Of a stretch of 10,000 bases of DNA, positions 1 through 5,168 are shown piece after piece; the stretch's first letter is position 1; every line of letters starts with the position of its first letter. The notes under the pieces are model-generated. The model was not told where the DNA came from and searched no databases. It saw only the letters and a list, made by a program, of their open reading frames with translations. The translations under genes and the position numbers were made by a program. Source of the DNA: Stephanodiscus triporus (taxonomy: Eukaryota; Bacillariophyta; Thalassiosirophyceae; Thalassiosirales; Thalassiosiraceae); NCBI GenBank assembly GCA_036939755.1, contig JALLAZ010000072.1:70001-80000 (forward strand), given 5' to 3'.

Positions 1-12
1 CCGATAGTGAAA

Positions 13-44
<32 letters not shown>

Positions 45-608
45 GGGAGGGGAGTGAAAAGAACATGAAACCATAAACTTACAAGCAGTAGGAGGACGAC
101 TAAAACGTCTGACTGCGTGCCTGTTGAAGAATGAGCCGGCGACTTATAGTTAGTGGCAGGTTAAAGTAGTGAATACTGAAGCCACAGTGAAAGCGAGCCT
201 GAATAGGGCGTTTGTCACTAGTTATAGACCCGAACCCGGATGATCTAACCATGGTCAGGTTGAAGCTTAGGTAATACTAAGTGGAGGACCGAACCGACTG
301 ATGTTGAAAAATCAGCGGATGAATTGTGGTTAGGGGTGAAATGCCAATCGAATCCGGAGCTAGCTGGTTCTCCCCGAAATGCGTTTAGGCGCAGCGGTAA
401 ATGTTATAATTTAGGGGTAAAGCACTGTTACGTATGCGGGCTGGTAATTCGGTACCAAATCGTTGCAAACTAAGAATACTAAATGTACAATTTACCAGTA
501 AGACTGTGGGGGATAAGCTCCATTGTCAAGAGGGAAACAGCCCAGAGCACCAGTTAAGGCCCTTAAATAATTACTAAGTGGTAAAGGAGGTGGGGGTGCA
601 TAAACAAT

Positions 609-644
<36 letters not shown>

Positions 645-1414
645 GTGCGTAATAGCTCACTGATCGAGTAAACCTGCGCCGAAAATGTATGGGACTAAGT
701 AATTTGCCGAAACTGTGCGATATATTTTTATATATCGGTAGGGGAGCGTTCTGTTGTAGGTCGAAGTATTAGCGTAAGCGGGTATGGACGAAGCAGAAGT
801 GAGAATGTCGGCTTGAGTAACGAAAATATAGGTGAGAATCCTATACCCCGAAAACCCAAGGTTTCCTCCGGAAGGCTCGTCCGCGGAGGGTAAGTCAGGA
901 CCTAAGGCGAGGCTGAAAAGCGTAGTCGATGGACAACGGGTTAATATTCCCGTACCGTTTTTTATTGATATCGAGGGACGGAGAAGGCTAAGCTAGCCGG
1001 ATATTGGTTTTACCGGTTTAAACGTTCGAGATGTTGAGAAGCGGAGAAAACGCTTTGAGTTGAGACGTGAGTACGAGACGCTAAGGCGTCGAAGTAGTGG
1101 ATGTCATACTTCCAAGAAAAGCTTGCACTGTCATAAATAAAAAATGCCTGTACCATAACCGACACAGGTGGGTAAGTAGAGTATACTAAGGGGCGCGAGA
1201 TAACTCTCTCTAAGGAACTCGGCAAAATAACTCCGTAACTTCGGGAGAAGGAGTGCCTTATTCTTAAGGTTGCAATAACAAGATCCAAGCAACTGTTTAT
1301 CAAAAACACAGGTCTCCGCTAAGTCGTAAGACGATGTATGGGGGCTGACGCCTGCCCAGTGCCAGAAGGTTAAAGAAGTCGGTTAGCAATAGCAAAGCTG
1401 GTAACTGAAGCCCT

Positions 1415-1497
<83 letters not shown>

Positions 1498-1749
1498 TGA
1501 TTTGGATGCTGTCTCGGAGAGGGGCTCGGTGAAATAGACTTGTCTGTGAAGATGCGGACTACCTGCACCAGGACAGAAAGACCCTATGAAGCTTTACTGT
1601 AACTTGAAATTGAAATTGGACTTTATTCGCGCAGTATAGGTGGGAGGCGTTGATTATAATCTTGTGGGATTATTGGAGCCATCAGTGAGATACCACTCTT
1701 GTAATGTTAGATTTCTAACTTTGAATCATTATCTGGTCAAAGGACAGTT

Positions 1750-1787
<38 letters not shown>

Positions 1788-1977
1788 CGGTAACGGAGGC
1801 GTACAAAGGTTTCCTCTGAACGGTTAGAAATCGTATCTAGAGTGTAAAGGCATAAGGAAGCTTGACTGTGAGACCTACAAGTCGAGCAGGGACGAAAGTC
1901 GGTCTTAGTGATCTGACGGTACTGAGTGGAAAGGCCGTCACTCAACGGATAAAAGTTACTCTAGGGATAACAGGCTG

Positions 1978-2046
<69 letters not shown>

Positions 2047-2082
2047 GGTAGTACGTCCCAAGGGTTGGGCTGTTCGCCCATG

Positions 2083-2130
<48 letters not shown>

Positions 2131-2254
2131 ATATCCGGTGTAGGCGCTAGAATATTGAGAGGAGCCTTCTTTAGTACGAGAGGACCGAGAAGGACATACC
2201 TCTGGTGTACCAGTTATCGTGCCAACGGTAAACGCTGGGTAGCTATGTATGGAG

Positions 2255-2288
<34 letters not shown>

Positions 2289-2415
2289 CACCTCAAGATA
2301 AGTATTCTCATCACGTAAGTGAGTAAGGTCACGGTAAGACTAACCGTTTGATAGGCATTAAGTGTAAGTACAGTAATGTATGTGCTGAGATGTCCTAATA
2401 GACCGAGGACTTGAA
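1..2415 (+). rRNA. rrl: 23S ribosomal RNA, 5' end outside window
   Basis: Large-subunit ribosomal RNA of the plastid ribosome. Its first bases match the part of bacterial 23S around E. coli position 450, so roughly 450 bases lie upstream. Conserved elements appear in the right order: the L11/GTPase-associated region with 'gcgtaatagctcact' near 647-661; the helix-69 region at about 1425-1456; the macrolide-site segment 'agaaagaccc' at 1575-1584, with A1577 the likely A2058 equivalent; the P-loop region near 1764-1802; the central peptidyl-transferase segment 'gggataacaggctgatc' at 1965-1981; the A-loop region near 2068-2090; and the sarcin-ricin loop 'agtacgagaggacc' at 2173-2186. No intron interrupts the visible part, and no separate 4.5S gene is split off the 3' end as in land plants. 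The 3' end is set by similarity and may be off by about 10 bases. Confidence 0.97.
1430..1456 (+). other. Uninterrupted I-CeuI-type homing site in 23S helix 69 region
   Basis: This 27-base stretch, beginning 'taactataacggtcc' and ending 'taaggtagcgaa', is the conserved rRNA segment that serves as the I-CeuI recognition site. In some green algal plastids a group I intron carrying a homing endonuclease sits here. In this window the site is continuous, so this rRNA copy carries no intron at that position. The conservation comes from ribosome function (helix 69 and its flank), not from the endonuclease. Confidence 0.85.
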
Positions 2416-2421
2416 TTTTTG

Positions 2422-2456
2422 AAATCTTTAAGGTATGCAAAATATCTTAAAGATTT
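2422..2456 (+). other. Stem-loop in the 23S-5S spacer (probable rRNA processing or 3'-end signal)
   Basis: The arms 2422-2435 and 2443-2456 form a 14-bp stem with a 7-base loop (tgcaaaa). The single non-Watson-Crick pair is G2433-U2445. It starts about 7 bases after the apparent 23S end and stops 4 bases before the 5S rRNA, and T-runs flank both sides. In a shared rRNA precursor such a stem would be a natural processing site between 23S and 5S; it could also cause partial termination. The structure is read directly; the role is inferred. Confidence 0.6.
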
Positions 2457-2460
2457 TTTG

Positions 2461-2584
2461 CTTTGGTGTTTTTAGTGTACTGAGCGGAACCACACTGATC
2501 CATCTCGAACTCAGTTGTGAAACGTTATAAATCGACGACAATACTTGGGGGGGGACCTCCTGGGAAGATAGTTCAATGCCAAAG
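2461..2584 (+). rRNA. rrf: 5S ribosomal RNA
   Basis: 5S rRNA of the plastid large ribosomal subunit. The ends pair as helix I: 'ctttggtg' at 2461-2468 with 'tgccaaag' at 2577-2584, including G-U pairs. Internal 5S hallmarks are 'ggaaccacactgatcc', 'tcgaactcagttgtgaaac' (the conserved loop B-helix III segment) and 'acctcctgggaag' near the 3' side. Length is about 124 nt, slightly above the usual 120 or so. An unbroken run of eight G at 2547-2554 is where sequencing could miscount. It follows rrl by about 45 bases, the standard bacterial order. Ends are set by helix I pairing and could shift by one or two bases. Confidence 0.93.
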
Positions 2585-2619
2585 TTTTAAAAAAAATAAT
2601 AATAGTAACATAATCTCAG

Positions 2620-2642
2620 AACCGTTAGTTTTTCTAATGTTT
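2620..2642 (+). terminator. Weak hairpin after 5S rRNA, possible end of rRNA operon
   Basis: The arms 2620-2628 and 2634-2642 can form a 9-bp stem with one mismatch and one G-U pair around a TTTTT loop, about 35 bases after 5S. It is the only hairpin of note between rrf and the psbY promoter region. It lacks a G/C-rich stem and a clear T-run after it, so a terminator role is only a guess. Confidence 0.25.
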
Positions 2643-2689
2643 ATTGAATGCAAAAAAAATTATTCTTAAAAAATATTTTAAGTTTTATA

Positions 2690-2707
2690 TATAATATTAA
2701 GTATAAT
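2690..2707 (+). promoter_or_regulatory. Candidate -10 boxes upstream of psbY
   Basis: Two perfect TATAAT hexamers lie at 2690-2695 and 2702-2707, 60 to 80 bases before the psbY start. Either could be a -10 element for the plastid-encoded bacterial-type RNA polymerase. No good TTGACA-like -35 stands at 16-18 bases upstream of either one (the nearest are A/T-only sequences). In such A/T-rich DNA the hexamer is common by chance, so this is tentative. Confidence 0.3.
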
Positions 2708-2753
2708 ACTAGTCATTAACATTATTTTCTGTATTTAATTTTTTAACATTTCT

Positions 2754-2759
2754 AGAGGA
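2754..2759 (+). promoter_or_regulatory. Ribosome binding site of psbY
   Basis: 'agagga' lies nine bases before the psbY ATG and matches a Shine-Dalgarno core. Only psbY and rpl27 show a clear one in this window, so it supports the psbY start. Confidence 0.6.
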
Positions 2760-2768
2760 TTATCAGTT

Positions 2769-2879
2769 ATGGATACTCGTTTACTAGTAATTGCTGCGCC
2801 TGTTTTAGTAGCAGCATCATGGGCTTTGTTTAATATTGGTCGTTTAGCAATTCAACAAATTCAACGTTTATCACGTTAA
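2769..2879 (+). CDS. psbY: Photosystem II protein Y (Ycf32)
   Basis: A 36-residue peptide reading [17 protein letters not shown]..., then [19 protein letters not shown] to the stop. It matches PsbY, formerly Ycf32, a small single-span subunit at the edge of photosystem II in the thylakoid membrane. One hydrophobic helix runs from about residue 5 to 22; the C-terminal tail is basic (R25, R33, R36). The length is normal for the plastid-encoded form. PsbY is not essential for oxygen evolution in cyanobacteria and is thought to help stabilise PSII near cytochrome b559. A clear Shine-Dalgarno sequence lies nine bases upstream, and the stop codon runs into a strong stem-loop, so it looks like a one-gene transcript. 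Its position beside the rRNA operon is typical of diatom plastids. Confidence 0.95.
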   Translation: MDTRLLVIAAPVLVAASWALFNIGRLAIQQIQRLSR

Positions 2880-2930
2880 AAAATAATTACAAGGCTAGAA
2901 AAACCAAAAATAGTCTTGTAATTATTTTTT
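2878..2930 (+). terminator. Strong stem-loop at the 3' end of psbY
   Basis: The arms 2878-2896 and 2912-2930 pair over 19 bp with a 15-base loop. The only non-Watson-Crick pair is G2894-U2914. The left arm begins within the psbY stop codon and the right arm ends in a run of six T. This is the layout of a rho-independent terminator or of a stabilising 3' hairpin on a plastid mRNA. The stem is mostly A/T, so 3'-end processing and protection from exonucleases is as likely as true termination. Confidence 0.7.
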
Positions 2931-3032
2931 AGAAATTTTTTTAATTTAAGTAATTATAGTGGGTTTTGAAATAATTTTAATTATATTGAATTCTTAATAG
3001 ATTTTTAAAAGGTACCCTGAACAAATCTAGAC

Positions 3033-3067
3033 AAATTAAATTCTATTTTGTACAATCAATTTAATTT
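3033..3067 (+). promoter_or_regulatory. Inverted repeat upstream of rpl32
   Basis: The perfect 10-bp arms 3033-3042 (aaattaaatt) and 3058-3067 enclose a 15-base spacer that holds the small palindrome ttgtacaa. It lies 36 bases before rpl32, in the 223-base psbY-rpl32 spacer. It may be an mRNA leader hairpin or a protein-binding palindrome. The arms are all A/T, so chance cannot be excluded. I see no convincing -35/-10 pair elsewhere in this spacer. Confidence 0.3.
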
Positions 3068-3074
3068 AAAAAAC

Positions 3075-3092
3075 TATCTTAAATAAAAGATA
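3075..3092 (+). promoter_or_regulatory. Small hairpin in the rpl32 leader
   Basis: 'tatctt' at 3075-3080 pairs with 'aagata' at 3087-3092 around a six-base loop, ending ten bases before the rpl32 ATG. There is no Shine-Dalgarno sequence in front of rpl32, so this small stem and the A-run behind it are the only visible leader features. It is weak (6 bp, two G-C pairs). Confidence 0.25.
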
Positions 3093-3102
3093 AAAAAAAG
3101 TC

Positions 3103-3267
3103 ATGGCTGTACCTAAAAAAAGGACATCAAAAGCAAAAAAAAATAGTCGTAAGGCTAATTGGAAAAGAAAAGCAGCGAAATCTGCACAAAAATCTTTATC
3201 CTTAGCTAAATCAATATTACGAGGTAAAACTACAAGTTTTGTATATCGTCTTTACATTGATGAATAA
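3103..3267 (+). CDS. rpl32: Ribosomal protein L32 (bL32)
   Basis: A 54-residue, very basic protein of the 50S subunit. The N-terminus [20 protein letters not shown] is the conserved bL32 signature (MAVPK-K-S-KR--RA-W), followed by a Lys/Arg-rich stretch to residue 26 and a short C-terminal part ending FVYRLYIDE. The length fits plastid L32. bL32 sits near the peptide exit side of the large subunit and contacts 23S rRNA. The start is fixed by the conserved MAVPK. No Shine-Dalgarno is visible. A strong stem-loop begins four bases after the stop, so it is probably transcribed apart from trnL. Confidence 0.95.
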   Translation: MAVPKKRTSKAKKNSRKANWKRKAAKSAQKSLSLAKSILRGKTTSFVYRLYIDE

Positions 3268-3270
3268 ACG

Positions 3271-3316
3271 TGAAATTTTCTTAGTATAAATTTAAATATA
3301 TATTAAGAAAATTTCA
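3271..3316 (+). terminator. Strong stem-loop at the 3' end of rpl32
   Basis: The arms 3271-3288 and 3299-3316 form an 18-bp stem with a 10-base loop; the only non-Watson-Crick pair is G3284-U3303. It starts four bases after the rpl32 stop. It has no long T-run after it, so it is better read as a 3'-end-stabilising hairpin, perhaps with termination. Together with the stems after 23S and psbY it marks transcript ends in this part of the window. Confidence 0.65.
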
Positions 3317-3382
3317 AATTTATTTAAAGGTAACGAGAACGATACCTAAATGTTAATTTTTGGCTCTCAATTTAAACTGAAT

Positions 3383-3409
3383 TTGTCATTTAAAATATAT
3401 CTATATAAA
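3383..3409 (+). promoter_or_regulatory. Candidate promoter for trnL(UAG)
   Basis: TTGTCA at 3383-3388 resembles a -35 box. It is followed by TATAAA at 3404-3409 (15-base gap) or TAAATA at 3406-3411 (17-base gap). The tRNA starts at 3429, so transcription would begin just before it. The preceding 3317-3382 stretch also holds an imperfect inverted repeat (ggta-N10-tacc, 3329-3346). The spacing of the better -10 is short, so confidence is moderate to low. Confidence 0.35.
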
Positions 3410-3428
3410 TATTAATAAAGTAAGATTA

Positions 3429-3510
3429 GCGGATGTGGCGAAATTGGTAGACGCGCTAGATTTAGGTCCTAGTAACTTTTGTTTTGAGAGTTCGAGTCTC
3501 TCTATCCGCA
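3429..3510 (+). tRNA. trnL(uag): tRNA-Leu with anticodon UAG
   Basis: An 82-nt class II tRNA that reads CUN leucine codons. The acceptor stem pairs 3429-3435 (gcggatg) with 3503-3509 (tatccgc); base 3510 (A) is the discriminator, and the CCA end is not encoded. The D-loop contains 'aaattggtagac'. The anticodon loop tttaggt at 3461-3467 has TAG at 3463-3465. The extra arm, 3473-3485, can form a short 3-bp stem. The T-arm pairs gagag (3486-3490) with ctctc (3498-3502) around ttcgagt. The closing pair of the anticodon stem is A3460-C3468, not Watson-Crick. There is no intron. It lies 40 bases before rbcR, so the two may share a transcript. Confidence 0.96.
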
Positions 3511-3550
3511 TTTTAAAAGTTCTTTAATTAACTTCTTAAATATTTGTGAT

Positions 3551-4474
3551 ATGGTTCTTCCTTTTACTCTTCAACAATTACGTATTTTTAAAGCTATTGC
3601 TTCTGAAAAAAGTTTTACTCAAGCTGCTGAAATTTTATTTGTTTCCCAACCATCATTAAGTAAACAAATTAAAACTTTAGAAAATAGTTTAGGAATTTTA
3701 TTGTTAAATCGAACTGGTAATAAAATATCTTTAACGGAAGCCGGTAATGTTTTTCTTCAATATTCGGAACGAATACTTGCTTTATGTGAAGAAAGTTGTC
3801 GCGCTTTAAATGATTTAAAAGATGGTGAACGAGGAAATTTAAAAGTTGGTGCAAGTCAAACTATTGGTGCATATTTAATGCCTCGTGTTTTAACTTTATT
3901 TTCTCAAAGTTATCCACAAATTACTTTAAATATTGATATTGATTCAACGAGAATTATTGCAAAAAAAGTTGCTGATCGCATTATTGATATTGCCATTGTG
4001 GGAGGTGATATTCCTACTGGTTTAAAAAAAAATTTAGAAATTGAAGATTTTGTTGAAGACGAACTCATTTTAATAATTCCTAAGTCACACCCATTTGCAA
4101 GAAAGAAAAAAAAAAAAATTAGTCGAGAAGATCTTTATCATTTAAATTTTATAACATTAAATTCGAATTCTACAATACATAAATTTATTGAGAATATTTT
4201 GATTCAAAATAATATTCAAACGAAACAATTTAATGTAGTTATGGAACTAAATTCCATTGAAGCTATAAAGACCGCAGTTAGTCTTGGCTTAGGCGCTGCT
4301 TTTGTATCATCGTCAGCCATAGAAAAGGAAATTGAATTAAAAACAGTTGAAATTATAACAATCGAAAACATTAAGATAACTCGAACATTATCAATTATTA
4401 CAAATACAGATTCTCATCGATCTAAAGCTTTTGACTTTTTTTATAACGAATTATGGTTACTTAAAAATTTATAA
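3551..4474 (+). CDS. rbcR: LysR-type transcription regulator RbcR (Ycf30)
   Basis: A 307-residue LysR-family DNA-binding protein. The N-terminal winged helix-turn-helix spans about residues 6-65, with the family pattern F-AIA--KSFT-AAE-L--SQPSLSKQIK-LE at 13-44. A linker helix follows to about 90, then the periplasmic-binding-like effector domain from about 94 to 300. In cyanobacteria and red algal plastids the orthologue (RbcR/Ycf30) activates the Rubisco operon, sensing metabolites of the Calvin cycle or photorespiration. It acts in the plastid stroma on bacterial-type promoters. The length is normal and the start matches the family N-terminus (LPFTLQQLRIF). No Shine-Dalgarno is seen. Oddity: codons for K186-K189 form a run of 13 A (4106-4118), prone to slippage or miscounting. 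It follows trnL by 40 bases and precedes rpl21 by 83. Confidence 0.95.
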   Translation: MVLPFTLQQLRIFKAIASEKSFTQAAEILFVSQPSLSKQIKTLENSLGILLLNRTGNKISLTEAGNVFLQYSERILALCEESCRALNDLKDGERGNLKVGASQTIGAYLMPRVLTLFSQSYPQITLNIDIDSTRIIAKKVADRIIDIAIVGGDIPTGLKKNLEIEDFVEDELILIIPKSHPFARKKKKKISREDLYHLNFITLNSNSTIHKFIENILIQNNIQTKQFNVVMELNSIEAIKTAVSLGLGAAFVSSSAIEKEIELKTVEIITIENIKITRTLSIITNTDSHRSKAFDFFYNELWLLKNL

Positions 4475-4496
4475 ATTTATCCAGTTCTAATTTAAG

Positions 4497-4526
4497 TTGA
4501 CTAAAGTAAAATTTATTTTGTAATAT
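4497..4526 (+). promoter_or_regulatory. Candidate promoter of the rpl21-rpl27-secA-rpl34 cluster
   Basis: TTGACT at 4497-4502 matches the bacterial -35 consensus at five of six positions. It is followed after 18 bases by TAATAT at 4521-4526 as a -10. The rpl21 ATG is 31 bases downstream of the -10, leaving a short leader. It is the best -35/-10 pair in the window. The -35 lies inside a palindrome resembling an RbcR operator (4491-4505). Confidence 0.45.
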
Positions 4527-4557
4527 TCTTTTATAAAAAGAGAAACTATTCTAAATT

Positions 4558-4875
4558 ATGAAATACGCAATTGTAGAAATTAGTGGAAGACAATTTTGGA
4601 TTGAAACAGGAAAATATTATGATCTAAACCGTATTCCGACAGAACTTGGAAAAGAGATTACCCTAAATAGGGTTTTACTGGTTAATAATGACGGAGAGCT
4701 TTTAATAGGAAAACCTTATTTAGAGAGTGTAAAAGTTAAAGGAAAGATTTTAGAACATTTACGTAGTCGTAAAACTATTGTATATAAGATGCGTCCTAAG
4801 AAAAAAACTCGTAAGAAACAAGGTCATCGCCAAGATTTAACTAGGGTTCTTATTGAAGAAATAACTATTAATTAA
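4558..4875 (+). CDS. rpl21: Ribosomal protein L21 (bL21)
   Basis: A 105-residue protein of the 50S subunit that binds 23S rRNA. The N-terminus [20 protein letters not shown] matches the L21 pattern (YAIVE--G-Q--V--G--), and the conserved C-terminal basic signature [16 protein letters not shown] lies at residues 77-92, where bacterial L21 has its RNA-contacting loop. The length is normal. It heads the block rpl21-rpl27, the same pair and order as the bacterial rplU-rpmA operon, retained from the cyanobacterial ancestor. The gap to rpl27 is 18 bases, so they are surely co-transcribed. The first ATG of the frame is used because it matches the family start; only a weak purine stretch (aaagagaaa) precedes it. 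Confidence 0.96.
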   Translation: MKYAIVEISGRQFWIETGKYYDLNRIPTELGKEITLNRVLLVNNDGELLIGKPYLESVKVKGKILEHLRSRKTIVYKMRPKKKTRKKQGHRQDLTRVLIEEITIN

Positions 4876-4880
4876 TAATT

Positions 4881-4885
4881 AAGGA
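4881..4885 (+). promoter_or_regulatory. Ribosome binding site of rpl27
   Basis: 'aagga' eight bases before the rpl27 ATG is a reasonable Shine-Dalgarno core placed in the 18-base rpl21-rpl27 gap; it fixes the start together with the conserved MAHKK end. Confidence 0.5.
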
Positions 4886-4893
4886 ATATAAAT

Positions 4894-5145
4894 ATGGCAC
4901 ATAAAAAAGGTGCAGGAAGTACCAAAAATGGTCGTGATTCGAATGCAAAACGCTTAGGTGTTAAAAGATTTGGAGGCGAAAAAGTAAAAGCTGGGAGTAT
5001 TTTAATCCGTCAAAGAGGAATGAAATTTAAACCTGGTTCTAACGTTGGATATGGAAAAGATTTCACTCTATTTGCATTAGTTGATGGGACTGTAAAATTT
5101 GATTATAAAGATGCGGAACATAAACGAGTAAATATTGTTACTTAG
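4894..5145 (+). CDS. rpl27: Ribosomal protein L27 (bL27)
   Basis: An 83-residue protein of the 50S subunit. The N-terminus [20 protein letters not shown] is the hallmark of bL27; in bacteria this flexible tail reaches toward the peptidyl-transferase centre and the ends of the tRNAs. The core continues [16 protein letters not shown] and [20 protein letters not shown], also diagnostic. There is no N-terminal pre-extension like that cleaved in Firmicutes. The length is normal. The frame closes with TAG followed at once by a second TAG (5143-5148), a tandem stop. The gap to secA is 23 bases. Partner of rpl21 in the old rplU-rpmA pair. Confidence 0.97.
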   Translation: MAHKKGAGSTKNGRDSNAKRLGVKRFGGEKVKAGSILIRQRGMKFKPGSNVGYGKDFTLFALVDGTVKFDYKDAEHKRVNIVT

Positions 5146-5168
5146 TAGAACTTTATAAATTCTTCAAA

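Noticed and set aside
2300..2415. Separate 4.5S rRNA at the 23S 3' end
   Set aside because: The 3' domain continues without a spacer into the 23S end; a 4.5S split is a feature of land-plant chloroplasts.
1010..2440. Several open frames of 60-100 codons on both strands inside the 23S gene, including one at 2011-2268 on the + strand
   Set aside because: They lie wholly or almost wholly in conserved rRNA and their translations resemble no family; rRNA often holds open frames by chance.
2585..3428. Edge of the plastid inverted repeat
   Set aside because: A junction is expected somewhere near the rRNA operon in diatoms, but a single window with one copy cannot show it.
3669..3854. Open frame of 61 codons on the - strand
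   Set aside because: It is an antisense shadow of the rbcR helix-turn-helix region, without a recognisable product.
4465..4478. 14-base perfect palindrome aaatttataaattt at the rbcR stop
   Set aside because: Made only of A and T, with no usable loop; likely composition, not a terminator.
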